Of a stretch of DNA of 64,000 nucleotides, positions 21,697-29,552 are shown piece after piece. Origin of the DNA: Gemmatimonadota bacterium. GTDB lineage: Bacteria; Gemmatimonadota; Gemmatimonadetes; Longimicrobiales; Gaopeijiaceae. Numbering within the stretch: position 1 is the stretch's first letter; every line of letters starts with the position of its first letter. The stretch is from the NCBI GenBank assembly GCA_022827345.1, contig JAJDTB010000038.1, forward strand, positions 1 through 64,000. Reading direction: 5' to 3'. A program made the translations under genes and the position numbers. The notes under the pieces are model-generated. The model did not search any database. It had not been told where the DNA came from and worked only from the letters and a program-made list of their open reading frames with translations.

Positions 21697-22149
21697 ATGG
21701 CGCGTTCTCTGAACAAAGCAACCTTGATCGGCAATGTCGGGGGCGATCCCGACATTCGCACGACGCAGTCCGGCACCCGGGTGGCCAAGCTGTCCCTGGC
21801 GACCAGCCGCAGCTTCGCGGACCGCTCCGGACAGCAGCAGGAACGGACCCAGTGGCACCGCATCACATTCTTCGGCCGCCTCGTGGATGTCGTCGAACAG
21901 TGGGTGAAGAAGGGTGACAGGCTCTTCGTCGAGGGGCGCATCGAGTATTCACAGACCCAGGACGAGCACGGAGGCACGCGGTACTGGACCGACATCATCG
22001 CCTATGAGATGATCATGCTCGGATCCAGTGGCGGTCGCGGGGCATCGGAGCCTCCGGGGCCGGGCGGCCGTTCCGGGTCCGGCGGCGGATACCGTCCGCC
22101 CGCGCCGAGACCTCAGATTACAGAACCGGACGACGACTTGCCGTTCTAG
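21697..22149 (+). CDS. ssb: Single-stranded DNA-binding protein
   Basis: 150 residues from ATG 21697 (GAGGG a few bases upstream). OB-fold with MARSLNKATLIGNVGGDPDIR, WHRITFFGRLVDVVEQWVKKGD and VEGRIEY, a Gly/Pro-rich linker from about residue 110, and the acidic tip EPDDDLPF that recruits partner proteins. It coats single-stranded DNA in replication and repair. It is followed 36 bp later by infA on the same strand, probably one transcript. An in-frame region upstream of the ATG (from 21592) is not part of the family. Confidence 0.97.
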   Translation: MARSLNKATLIGNVGGDPDIRTTQSGTRVAKLSLATSRSFADRSGQQQERTQWHRITFFGRLVDVVEQWVKKGDRLFVEGRIEYSQTQDEHGGTRYWTDIIAYEMIMLGSSGGRGASEPPGPGGRSGSGGGYRPPAPRPQITEPDDDLPF

Positions 22150-22185
22150 CGGCTTACTGCAGGCAGTACAACGAGGAAGTGATTC

Positions 22186-22401
22186 TTGGCGAACGACGCG
22201 ATCGAGATGGAGGGGACCGTAACCGAGGTCCTTCCCAATGCGAACTTCAGGGTGAAGCTCGAGAACGGCCACGAGATATTGGCCTACTTGTCGGGCAAGA
22301 TGAGGAAATTCTACATCCGCGTGCTCGCCGGGGACCGGGTCAAGGTGGAGATGTCACCGTACGACCTCACGCGGGGCAGGGTCACGTACCGGTACAAGTA
22401 G
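22186..22401 (+). CDS. infA: Translation initiation factor IF-1
   Basis: 71 residues with a TTG start at 22186, preceded by GAGGAAG. The whole S1/OB-fold of IF-1 is present: [59 protein letters not shown] and the terminal YRYK. IF-1 blocks the ribosomal A site during initiation. It normally sits in the large ribosomal-protein operon; here it follows ssb, so it may be the only copy in a moved locus or a second copy. The gene ends within a perfect 14-bp palindrome (22398-22411). Confidence 0.95.
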   Translation: MANDAIEMEGTVTEVLPNANFRVKLENGHEILAYLSGKMRKFYIRVLAGDRVKVEMSPYDLTRGRVTYRYK

Positions 22402-22440
22402 CCGCGGCTACCCGCTAGTCGCAGCTACCCGTTCCTCGCC

Positions 22441-22803
22441 TCAGTCCTCGGCGTCCCCGCCGGCTTCCGGGGGCCCGGACTCGCGCGAATGCACGGGGTC
22501 CGCTGGCTCTTCCGACTCCCAGAATCCCATCAGGAAGGGCTCGAATGCTTCGGGGTCCATGCGGTACAGGCGAACCCATTCGTCGAACTCCGGGAGGTTC
22601 AAACGCTCGCGAATCTTCCCCGTGGCCAGGCTGATACTGTCGCTGAACCTCTCCGGCGGCACCTGCCCGGTCGCGCGTGCTTCGGACCGGGCCAGTGTGT
22701 AGACCTCATCCGGGGAAAGCGCCAGAAGAGCGTCAGCCACACGAGCCGAACAATAGTCTCTGTATTTCGCCCTGAGTACCGGGTCTTCGTCCTGGCGGTC
22801 CAT
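22441..22803 (-). CDS. Uncharacterised 120-residue protein
   Basis: I do not recognise a family. The protein (MDRQDEDPVLRAKYRDYCSA at the start) is mostly helical by composition, acidic at both ends, and the last 20 residues are Pro/Glu/Gly-rich. No signal peptide or membrane helix. The ATG at 22803 has GAGG 8 nt upstream, and codon use (GC-rich third positions) fits a real gene. It converges with infA, with only 39 bp between the stops. The upstream 204-bp gap contains a TTGACA hexamer and a dyad on its strand. Confidence 0.6.
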   Translation of the reverse strand: MDRQDEDPVLRAKYRDYCSARVADALLALSPDEVYTLARSEARATGQVPPERFSDSISLATGKIRERLNLPEFDEWVRLYRMDPEAFEPFLMGFWESEEPADPVHSRESGPPEAGGDAED

Positions 22804-23007
22804 TGAGCCGTCCTCGTTACGCGAACAGGCACCCCGTCAAACAACGTGATCAGTCGCGTCACACAGGAGACAGCGACTGCGCCACGGAACTAAAGGTAAC
22901 TGAAACCAAGGACTACTTGACGGCGGCCACACTTGTCAAGTATACGACCAACTCCGAAGTGATTACGACAATGCCCGGAATCGGTCCCTCGCCGGTGCAG
23001 TCGGCCG
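22804..23007. promoter_or_regulatory. Intergenic region with a TTGACA hexamer and CTTGAC-N13-GTCAAG dyad
   Basis: 204 bp, less GC-rich than flanking genes. On the minus strand a perfect TTGACA (22939-22934) could be the minus-35 box for the gene ending at 22441; 17-18 bp downstream the candidate minus-10 (TAGTCC) is poor. The hexamer overlaps an inverted repeat CTTGAC (22916-22921) / GTCAAG (22935-22940), which could be an operator. No gene seen. Confidence 0.3.
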
Positions 23008-23223
23008 TCAGGTCTGGGCGAACCCCGCGGCGGAATCGTCCGCAATCGAATCCGTGCTGCGGCCGTCGTCCTCTCGCAGGCGGCGGTAGACAGCCCGGCG
23101 AGTGAGGCCGTACTCGATCATGCGACTAAGGGAATCCGGGTCCGTTCGCTGCACCTCTTCGGCTTCCGAGGCGACATCGTGAGGTAGGCGGACGCTGAGC
23201 TGCACGGACCTGGTTTGCCACAT
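23008..23223 (-). CDS. Small ribbon-helix-helix-like protein
   Basis: 71 residues from ATG 23223. The N-terminus reads TRSVQLSVRLPHDVASEAEE, a beta-strand followed by a helix as in ribbon-helix-helix (MetJ/Arc, CopG-type) DNA-binding proteins, then SLSRMIEYGLTRRAVYRRLRED as the second helix. Such proteins act as repressors or antitoxins, but no toxin gene is adjacent. The C-terminus is Asp/Ser-rich. No strong ribosome site was seen, and the assignment rests on the strand-helix pattern only. The open frame extends 49 codons further upstream without plausible protein character. Confidence 0.5.
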   Translation of the reverse strand: MWQTRSVQLSVRLPHDVASEAEEVQRTDPDSLSRMIEYGLTRRAVYRRLREDDGRSTDSIADDSAAGFAQT

Positions 23224-23618
23224 GCCAATATCATCCCATTGTTGGAGAGAGAAATCTGTCGAATTGCCGGAAGGCGACACCGCCGACTCACCGGGCGTGC
23301 GGGCAAACCACCAAGTTTTCGATCGGGCTTGAACAGTACACCCCGAAAAAGACGACCGCAAGATTGGCACGGATTGCTGGCTGATTTCCTAAGTCGTTAT
23401 GCCACAATTACTTATAATCTTGCATGGATTCGGTAATCCACCTGTTTCTGAAGCCGGGCGCCGACACTTCGTCATCGTTCCGATACATGCTAAGTATGAA
23501 TCTGATAAGCGTTTGCGCCACCTGAAAGGCGCTGCCAGCGGTCGATTCCGTGAACACATTTTTGCAAAAAAACGCAGTGATCTACTGGCGCTGCCGGGAA
23601 GCCCCGAATCGGGGTGAT
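23224..23618. other. 395-bp gene-free, AT-richer stretch
   Basis: No supported gene in either strand; this is one of the most AT-rich stretches of the window. It holds a consensus-like TATAAT (23413-23418) on the plus strand without a well-placed minus-35 and with no plus-strand gene following for 2 kb, so it might mark a small RNA or be chance. A short GC hairpin (23602-23614) lies at the right end. Confidence 0.4.
23602..23614 (-). terminator. Possible short terminator hairpin
   Basis: CCCCGAATCGGGG lies 4 bp beyond the stop of the minus-strand gene 23619-24218. It could form a 4-bp GC stem with a 5-base loop, but there is no T-run after it, so evidence for rho-independent termination is weak. 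Confidence 0.25.
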
Positions 23619-24218
23619 TCAGGGGAGAACCGACCGGAGGAACGCCCCCAAAGTCCCCCGATCGAATTCACGGAACCTCCCGCGCACTTTCCTGGCCGTC
23701 TCTTCGAGAAAGATGTTGGCCGTGTGATAGCGCCGGGTGCGCCCTGCCTCCCGGAAACGGAGGAAACCCCGCCAGGCCGCGCCGTCACGGAAGACGTGCA
23801 GGGATGCGACCCATTTGCGGCCGCCGTAGTCGAAACGCCGGTCTTCCAGTCGCCGCGGATGGGCCATCGATGCCGCCCTCGGGTCCTCCGCACCGTCTTC
23901 GATGTGGCTGAGCGGATACCGCGCCCGATCCGCCATCCAGACCTCGAAGGGTGGCAGCGGAAGCAGATGCTCGGCGAAGCTCGCCAGCGAGGCCATGGGA
24001 TCCTGGGTGTCGTGAATCCCGCGCTCATTGGCCCAGAGGCGAGCACGCCCGTACAGTTCCCGGACCGATTCCCGGGGCACCAGGTGGAGAAGCTTGGTTA
24101 CCTGTCGGCGCCGGTATGACCGATACCTCGCCCAGAGGATTTCAGGCGTCTCGAGCGGTGAATCGTTGCGCCCGGTGGTCCCCTGCCACCAGACCTGATC
24201 GTGCATTCCGTTGCCCAT
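23619..24218 (-). CDS. Uncharacterised 199-residue protein
   Basis: I do not recognise the family. The protein is soluble, rich in Arg and aromatic residues (KLLHLVPRESVRELYGRARL; FEVWMADRARYPLSHIED; KWVASLHVFRDGAAWRGFLR), with the second half suggestive of beta-strands. No signal peptide. ATG 24218 is the first start; ATG 24206 is an alternative. It lies 14 bp downstream of the gene at 24233-25120 and is probably co-transcribed with it, so the two are likely to work together. Confidence 0.6.
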   Translation of the reverse strand: MGNGMHDQVWWQGTTGRNDSPLETPEILWARYRSYRRRQVTKLLHLVPRESVRELYGRARLWANERGIHDTQDPMASLASFAEHLLPLPPFEVWMADRARYPLSHIEDGAEDPRAASMAHPRRLEDRRFDYGGRKWVASLHVFRDGAAWRGFLRFREAGRTRRYHTANIFLEETARKVRGRFREFDRGTLGAFLRSVLP

Positions 24219-24232
24219 GGCTTCGCGCGGGT

Positions 24233-25120
24233 TCAGTGAACCGACATGCCGGCGCCCTCGAGACCTCGGGTCAGGTCGCCGGCGCCGGACTCGGAGAATG
24301 TCAGGCGATCCAGCGTAGCTCGCTCCCCGAAGGTCGACACCAGGCCGCGGACGGCCTGAAACCGCTCGGGCTCGAAGCGGGCTACGAGGCGGCCCAGTCC
24401 GCGGCGCATCGTCCGGATGCCGCGCTGCACCTCGCCGAAGGTGACCGGCACGCCGAAACGCACGTAGTACACCCGGTGGCCGTCGCGGCCCGCTTCCCTC
24501 GCCTGGCCGTACTCGAGGTCGGGGAACGCATGTCGAAGCGCACCCTCGAGCCCGTCGTCGGAGCCCCGCCGGTTGGTGCGGAAGACGAGCGCGTTGGCGT
24601 CGTAGTCCAGGTGAACGCGCGTGATTCGGCCGTGACCGGTAACGATCCGCACCACCGTGCTGTCGTGCAGATCCAGATCCCTGCAGACGTCGCGGAAGCC
24701 GATCCGGAGGAGGGTAGGACGCGTTAGGGGCGTGAATCCCCGCCTGTTGAGGACTCTGAGGCCCACGTCGAAACAGTAGCGGCGCAGGGTGTCGCCGGCG
24801 GCCGGGGACTTCTCGGCTTCATCGCTCAGCCGACGCAGGTGGACGAGGGTAGGGTCATACACCCAGTCCAGGATGACCAGTTCCGACGAGAGATTCAGGT
24901 ACTTCACATCCGCCGAGCCCAGATCCACGGCCCTCACGGAGGAGGCAAAACGTCCCGAGACCACCACGGCCAGCCCGATGTCGCTGATCCGGCCCCCGGG
25001 ATGGTACAGCTCGTGCACGTCCCGGTACTGCACCACGGCCCTCGTCAGGGGCAGCTCACAGATGCCCGGCACGTCGGCCATCGCATCCGGACGACTTTCC
25101 GTGGTCGTGGTGCTTCGCAT
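24233..25120 (-). CDS. Uncharacterised 295-residue protein
   Basis: No family recognised. The sequence shows an alpha/beta pattern with segments such as ELYHPGGRISDIGLAVVVSG, LNLSSELVILDWVYDPTLVH and TVVRIVTGHGRITRVHLDYD. There is no signal peptide or transmembrane segment, so it is probably cytoplasmic. The ATG at 25120 lacks a good ribosome site; ATG 25081 (MADVPGICELP) is possible. Codon use fits the host. It precedes the 199-residue gene by 14 bp on the same strand. The spacing suggests a two-gene operon with no known relatives in view. Confidence 0.65.
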   Translation of the reverse strand: MRSTTTTESRPDAMADVPGICELPLTRAVVQYRDVHELYHPGGRISDIGLAVVVSGRFASSVRAVDLGSADVKYLNLSSELVILDWVYDPTLVHLRRLSDEAEKSPAAGDTLRRYCFDVGLRVLNRRGFTPLTRPTLLRIGFRDVCRDLDLHDSTVVRIVTGHGRITRVHLDYDANALVFRTNRRGSDDGLEGALRHAFPDLEYGQAREAGRDGHRVYYVRFGVPVTFGEVQRGIRTMRRGLGRLVARFEPERFQAVRGLVSTFGERATLDRLTFSESGAGDLTRGLEGAGMSVH

Positions 25121-25438
25121 GGTGCCGCAACGCTGGAGATGGAGTGTGCAGCCGGGGAGTATCCGCCGACAGGTGGGTCAAGGGGCTCGAATGATAAGCA
25201 TATGTTTACCTGGGAGGCAAGGGATTTTCTCGGGGGTACTTTCCGGCCGAAACCCGGTGGCGCGGGCCACCCCCGCTCGTCGGCAGAACGGGCCCGATCC
25301 GGCATCTTGCCGTGGCTGGGGCATTTTGCCTATTGTTAATGGCTAGCCACGAGCGATCGGGAGCTGGGTCGACAACCGGTTGGACGGCCCACTTCGGCGC
25401 GCTCGAATTCAACGGAAACAGCGGTACCTCAAAGCGGG
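25121..25438. promoter_or_regulatory. Intergenic region upstream of rpsU, divergent
   Basis: 318 bp between two divergent genes, with no gene seen. It holds the likely rpsU promoter (25307-25336) and, on the other strand, presumably that of the 295-residue gene. No riboswitch or repeat recognised. Confidence 0.4.
25307..25336 (+). promoter_or_regulatory. Candidate sigma-70-type promoter for rpsU
   Basis: TTGCCG (25307-25312) and TATTGT (25331-25336) are separated by 18 bp, close to the usual minus-35/minus-10 spacing, and stand about 100 bp before the rpsU start. The hexamers match the consensus at 4 of 6 positions each. Not supported by anything else. Confidence 0.35.
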
Positions 25439-25642
25439 GTGATCCGGTTGGAAGTATTCGTCAAAGAGAACGAAAGCCTGGAGAGGGCCCTTCGCAGATT
25501 CAAGCGGAAGGTGCAGCGGTCCGGGCTGTACTCCGAACTGCGCAAGCGACGGTTCTACGAGAAGCCGAGCGCGCAGCGGAAGCGCAAGAGAGAAGCAGCG
25601 ATCCGCCGCGAACGCAGGCGGCAGCGCCGGATTCGCCGGTAG
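25439..25642 (+). CDS. rpsU: 30S ribosomal protein bS21
   Basis: 67 residues, very basic. The family pattern is clear: [19 protein letters not shown] followed by a Lys/Arg-rich tail ending [12 protein letters not shown]. bS21 helps 30S subunits pair with the Shine-Dalgarno sequence. The start is GTG 25439; a TTG three codons later (25448) is preceded by GGGGTGATCC, which itself resembles a Shine-Dalgarno site, so the shorter form is possible. Monocistronic, in its own orientation between two minus-strand regions. Confidence 0.95.
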   Translation: MIRLEVFVKENESLERALRRFKRKVQRSGLYSELRKRRFYEKPSAQRKRKREAAIRRERRRQRRIRR

Positions 25643-25701
25643 GGGCACTCCGGACCGACGTGCTCGCGGTGCCCTGAGCACCGCCGCCGTCCCATCCAGA
25701 C

Positions 25702-25725
25702 GAGGTTCCCCGACCCCGGGGCCTC
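25702..25725. terminator. GC-rich hairpin between convergent rpsU and the dehydrogenase gene
   Basis: GAGG-tt-CCCCG-ACCC-CGGGG-CCTC forms a 5-bp GC core stem with a 4-base loop, extended by a further 4 bp across a 2-base bulge. It lies between the ends of two convergent genes and touches the stop of the minus-strand one. There is no T-run on either side, so it would be a weak or factor-assisted terminator. Confidence 0.4.
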
Positions 25726-26602
25726 ACAGCTTCAGGGCGATCGGTCCGTCCGGAGTCCAGTCGTAGAACCCGGCGCCGGTCTTTCGGCCGTAGCGCCCCA
25801 TGGTCATCAGCCGCTTCAGGAGCGGGGGCGGAGCGTAGCGCTCTTCGCGGTATTCCTCGTACATGATTTCGGCCACGCGGTACAGCGTGTCGATTCCGAC
25901 GAAGTCGCCGAGCACGAAGGGCCCCATCGGGTAGCCGCAGCCCAGGGTCATCGCGGTGTCGATGTCTTCGATGGTCGCAACCCCGCGTTCCACCTGCCGG
26001 ATCGCGTCCAGCATGTAGGGAACCAGCAGCAGGTTCACGACGAATCCCGAGTTGTCCTTCGCCGAGATCGGGGTCTTGCCCACGCGCACCGCGAAGTCAT
26101 GCGCCGCCTCGAACGTCTCCTGGCCGGTGACGATCGTCCTCACGACCTCGACCAGCTTCATGACCGGCACCGGGTTGAAGAAATGCAGCCCCACGAAACG
26201 CTCGGGGCGTGAGGTCGCGGCCGCCATGTCGGTCACGGTGAGAGAGCTGGTGTTGGAGGCGAAGATCGTCTCCTCGCCGCATATCCCGTCCAGGTACCCG
26301 AAGAGTTCCTTCTTGGCGTCCAGCGATTCGATGATCGCCTCGACGACCAGGTCACAGTCGGCGAGGTCGTCCAGCGAAGTCGTGAAGGTGATCCTGGCGA
26401 GCGCCTCGTCGCGTGCGCCCTCGTCGAGCTTGCCCTTCGACACGGCCCGGTCGAGGGATCCGCAAATGCGCTTCCGTCCGCTGGCCAGCGCACTCTCGTC
26501 GATCTCCCGGACCACCACATCCAATCCCGCCTTGGCCGACACCTCGGCGATCCCGCTGCCCATCAGGCCGCATCCGGCCACCCCAACCTTGTTGATCTCC
26601 AA
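25724..26602 (-). CDS. 3-hydroxyacyl-CoA (3-hydroxybutyryl-CoA) dehydrogenase
   Basis: 292 residues from a TTG at 26602 with an excellent ribosome site (GGAGGAG, 7 nt away). The NAD-binding Rossmann motif AGCGLMGSGIAE is at residues 9-20, the catalytic His in GLHFFNPVPVMKLVEVV, the conserved Ser/Asn in FASNTSSL and GFVVNLLLVPYM, and the C-terminal domain ends GRKTGAGFYDW. It oxidises 3-hydroxyacyl-CoA to 3-ketoacyl-CoA with NAD+. It follows the thiolase by 86 bp, so the two steps are encoded together. The open frame upstream of the TTG overlaps the thiolase and is a shadow. Confidence 0.93.
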   Translation of the reverse strand: MEINKVGVAGCGLMGSGIAEVSAKAGLDVVVREIDESALASGRKRICGSLDRAVSKGKLDEGARDEALARITFTTSLDDLADCDLVVEAIIESLDAKKELFGYLDGICGEETIFASNTSSLTVTDMAAATSRPERFVGLHFFNPVPVMKLVEVVRTIVTGQETFEAAHDFAVRVGKTPISAKDNSGFVVNLLLVPYMLDAIRQVERGVATIEDIDTAMTLGCGYPMGPFVLGDFVGIDTLYRVAEIMYEEYREERYAPPPLLKRLMTMGRYGRKTGAGFYDWTPDGPIALKL

Positions 26603-26688
26603 CTCGCTTCTCCTCCGCCTTCCAGGCGACTCGGTGTTTCCGTGTTTTCGTGCGCCGCCCCGCCTTTCGCACGATCGTGTGCGGCGCC

Positions 26689-27894
26689 TCAGCAGGCCTC
26701 GACGACCACCGCCCCTCCCTGCCCACCACCGATGCACGCGGCACCCAGGCCGTACCTCGCCCCGCGGCGTCGCAGTTCGTGCACCAGGTGCAGCGTAATC
26801 CGGGCCCCCGACGCGGCAAGCGGGTGCGTGATCGCGATCGCGCCGCCGTTCACATTGGTCCGCTCGGGATCGAGGCCCAGCTCCTTCTCGACCGACTTGT
26901 ACTGCGCCGCGAACGCCTCGTTGATCTCGACCAGGTCCATGTCGGCAAGAGTCAGCCCCGCCCTGGCCAGCGCGGCACGCGCCGCCGGCGCCGGTCCGAT
27001 CCCCATGATCCGCGGGTCGACCCCTGCGAAGCCCCACGACACCAGCCGCGCGATCGGCGTCGCCCCGTTGGCCTCGGCCCAGGAACGGCTTGCCAGCACC
27101 ACCGAGGCGGCGCCGTCGCCGATGCCGCTGGCGTTCCCCGCCGTGACCAGACCGTCCTTCCTGAAGTACGGGCGCAGCCTTGCGAGCGCCTCGAGGGTGG
27201 TGCCCGGCCGCATGTGCTCGTCGACCGCGAACCGGACCTCGCCCTTCCGGGTTTTGACCGTCACCGGCGACACCTCCGCATCGTAGCGGCCCGCGTCCCA
27301 CGCGGCCTTCGCCCGCCTCTGGCTGTTGACCGCGACCTGGTCCGCCTCCTCCCGCGTCACTGCGTACTGCTCGGCCAGACCCTCGGCCGTCTGCGCCATT
27401 GACAGCCCGCAATTCGAGTCCGTCAACGCTTCCCAGAGGCTGTCCTCGAAGCCCTTTCCGGCCGGGCCCAGGCGCAGGTCGCCCCAGCGGGCCCCGCGCA
27501 CCACGTGCGGCGCCTGGCTCATGGATTCGGAGCCGCCGCAGAGCGCCACCTCGGTGCCGTCCAGCAGGATCTCCTGCGCGCCCGACACGATGGCCTGGAA
27601 TCCGGAGCCGCAGAGACGGTTGACGGTCAGCGCGCCGGATTCGACCGGGACCCCGGCGCGCAGCCCGACATGCCGCGCCAGGTATATCGCGTCGGCCGCG
27701 GTCTGGAGCGCGTTGCCGTAGAAAACATGACCGATCTGCGCCGCATCGATGCCCGCCGCTTCTACGGCGGCCGTCGCCGACAGCGTGCCGAGATCGGTTG
27801 CCGTGAAGTCCTTCAGCGAACCGCCGAAGGTGCCGAAGGGCGTTCGCTTTCCGGAAAGAAACACGACCTCCGTGTCAAAACCCTGCGTTCCCAT
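26689..27894 (-). CDS. Acetyl-CoA C-acyltransferase (thiolase)
   Basis: 401 residues from ATG 27894; an upstream ATG 51 bp away is an alternative but lacks family similarity. Thiolase motifs: nucleophilic Cys in NRLCGSGFQAI, NEAFAAQY, THPLAASGAR (His of the usual GHPxGxSG, with Thr instead of Gly before it), and the second Cys in ACIGGGQGGA. It condenses two acetyl-CoA or cleaves 3-ketoacyl-CoA, and with the adjoining dehydrogenase would form part of beta-oxidation or a PHB/butyrate route. The order on the strand is decarboxylating dehydrogenase, thiolase, hydroxyacyl-CoA dehydrogenase, with gaps of 60 and 86 bp. Confidence 0.93.
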   Translation of the reverse strand: MGTQGFDTEVVFLSGKRTPFGTFGGSLKDFTATDLGTLSATAAVEAAGIDAAQIGHVFYGNALQTAADAIYLARHVGLRAGVPVESGALTVNRLCGSGFQAIVSGAQEILLDGTEVALCGGSESMSQAPHVVRGARWGDLRLGPAGKGFEDSLWEALTDSNCGLSMAQTAEGLAEQYAVTREEADQVAVNSQRRAKAAWDAGRYDAEVSPVTVKTRKGEVRFAVDEHMRPGTTLEALARLRPYFRKDGLVTAGNASGIGDGAASVVLASRSWAEANGATPIARLVSWGFAGVDPRIMGIGPAPAARAALARAGLTLADMDLVEINEAFAAQYKSVEKELGLDPERTNVNGGAIAITHPLAASGARITLHLVHELRRRGARYGLGAACIGGGQGGAVVVEAC

Positions 27895-27954
27895 TACCAG
27901 TCGCTCCGTTGTTGGCAGCCCGTTGTCGGTGGCCCCTGTGGACAAAACCCCGTG

Positions 27955-29013
27955 CTATTCCCGGCCGCTCCGAAGCCGGTCGACCATCCACTCTCCCACC
28001 TCCCGGGTCGTGGCCGCACCGCCCAGATCCGGAGTGGTGACGCCCGCCCGGATCGACGCGACGATGCACTCGTCGATCTCCGCAGCCGCGGCATCCTCCC
28101 CCAGGTACCCCAGGATCAGCGCCGCGCACCCCACCGCGGCCAGGGGGTTGGCGATCCCCTTGCCCGCAATGTCGGGAGCCGAACCGTGCACCGGCTCGAA
28201 GAGCGCCCAGGAACCGGGGTGGACATTGCCCGACGGGGCCAGACCGAGCCCCCCGGTCACCTGCGCCGCCAGGTCACTCAGAATGTCGCCGAAGAGGTTC
28301 GACGTTACAACCACTTCGTACCGCTGCGGACGCCGAACCAGGTCCATCGCCATCGCGTCCACGTACATCGCGTCCTGCGCGATGCCGGGGAAGCCGCTGC
28401 CGATCTCGGCGAAGACGCGCCTCCACAGCGCCCCTTCCCGCGCGAGCACGTTGGCCTTGTCGACCAGGGTCACGCGCCCCCGCGAGTTCTCGGCCGCGTA
28501 CTCGAAAGCCGCACGCACGATCCGCTCGACCCCCTTCCAGGTGTTGAGGCTCTCCTCCGTGGCCACCTCGTCGGGCGTGCCCACCTTGAAGCTTCCCCCC
28601 AGTCCCGCATACAGCCCCTCGGTGTTCTCGCGAAAAAAGACGATGTCGGTGGCGGGATCGGGATCCCGCAGCGGGGACAGGGCCGGAACGAGCAGCTTGC
28701 AGGGGCGGAAATTGATATAGAGGTCCGCGCCAAAGCGCAGCCCGAGCAGGATGTCGCGTGTGTGCGCGTTGTCGGGGACGCGGGGGTCGCCGAGCGCGCC
28801 GAAGAGCGCCGCGTCGTAGTCGCCGATAAGCCGCCCGCGTTCCTCGTCGGTGATCGCGACGCCGTCGCGCAGGTAGCGGTCCGCGCCGAGATCCCAGGGG
28901 TGGAGGGTGAGGGCGACGCCGTGCGATTCGGCCGCGGCCTCGAGCACCGCCGTCGCCGCCCCCACGACTTCGGGACCGATGCCGTCCCCGGCGACTACGG
29001 CTATCCGTGCCAT
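27955..29013 (-). CDS. Isocitrate/isopropylmalate dehydrogenase-family protein
   Basis: 352 residues from ATG 29013. Family features: N-terminal IAVVAGDGIGPEVV, FFRENTEGLYAG, VTLVDKANVL, MDLVRRPQRYEVVVTSNLFG with the metal-binding Asp residues in FGDILSDLAAQ, and EPVHGSAPDIAGKGIANP. The RENTEG segment is more like NAD-dependent isocitrate, homoisocitrate or tartrate dehydrogenases than LeuB, which usually has RELTGG, so the substrate is not certain. It would decarboxylate a 2-hydroxy-3-carboxylic acid. It stands 64 bp after the small Cys-rich gene and 60 bp before the thiolase. No leuC/leuD or citrate-pathway genes are nearby. Confidence 0.88.
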   Translation of the reverse strand: MARIAVVAGDGIGPEVVGAATAVLEAAAESHGVALTLHPWDLGADRYLRDGVAITDEERGRLIGDYDAALFGALGDPRVPDNAHTRDILLGLRFGADLYINFRPCKLLVPALSPLRDPDPATDIVFFRENTEGLYAGLGGSFKVGTPDEVATEESLNTWKGVERIVRAAFEYAAENSRGRVTLVDKANVLAREGALWRRVFAEIGSGFPGIAQDAMYVDAMAMDLVRRPQRYEVVVTSNLFGDILSDLAAQVTGGLGLAPSGNVHPGSWALFEPVHGSAPDIAGKGIANPLAAVGCAALILGYLGEDAAAAEIDECIVASIRAGVTTPDLGGAATTREVGEWMVDRLRSGRE

Positions 29014-29077
29014 TGCGGCCCACCGCTCTCGCGCGGCCCCGGGCGCGGCGGGGCTGCGGCCCGCCCGGTGCGTGCGT

Positions 29078-29452
29078 CTACGGGGCCCTCCCGAACATGA
29101 TGCTGCAGCGCGGGCAGAAGTAGTCCTTGCCGCGGCGGACCAGCGTCGGGCCGAGCTCCCCGCGCGGACACATCGGATCCAGTCCCTCTTCGGCCTGCAG
29201 CCTGACCTTGCGCCGCTCGCGCCAGGTGCTGATGCGCAAAGGGAGTTCATAGCGGAGGGCGGACGTCTTGCACTCGAAGAGGATCGTACTGGTGCCGTCC
29301 GCTTCCTGACGAACGCCGAGATCCATCAGGAATCCACCCATCGGCGACGGCACCTGCCGTCCGCTGCAGTGAAGCCGTTCCATCTTCTTGACCTCGGCCA
29401 GTTCTTCGACGCCGAAGCCGATTCGTTGGGGCTTATCGCCGTTTTCGTTCAC
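29078..29452 (-). CDS. Small Cys-rich, zinc-ribbon-like protein
   Basis: 124 residues from a GTG at 29452 with AGAGGGG 7 nt before it. The protein begins VNENGDKPQRIGFGVEELAE, contains a central beta-rich part (GGFLMDLGVRQEADGTSTIL), and ends with Cys pairs in DPMCPRGELG and DYFCPRCSIMFG, a spacing that could bind zinc. No family recognised; the role of the final CPRC motif is inferred. It lies 100 bp after the glycosylasparaginase-like gene. The longer open frame overlaps that gene and was not used. Confidence 0.55.
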   Translation of the reverse strand: MNENGDKPQRIGFGVEELAEVKKMERLHCSGRQVPSPMGGFLMDLGVRQEADGTSTILFECKTSALRYELPLRISTWRERRKVRLQAEEGLDPMCPRGELGPTLVRRGKDYFCPRCSIMFGRAP

Positions 29453-29552
29453 AAAGGATCCCCTCTTTGGCGGTATCGGTAACCGTGGTGTGTCTCCGGC
29501 GGCAGCGAAGAGCGAGGGCTCCGACCCGGGGCTGCCGGTCCGGCCGAGCCGA

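Noticed and set aside
22398-22411. 14-bp perfect palindrome at the infA stop as a terminator
   Set aside because: No loop, so it cannot form a terminator hairpin; could be a coincidental dyad.
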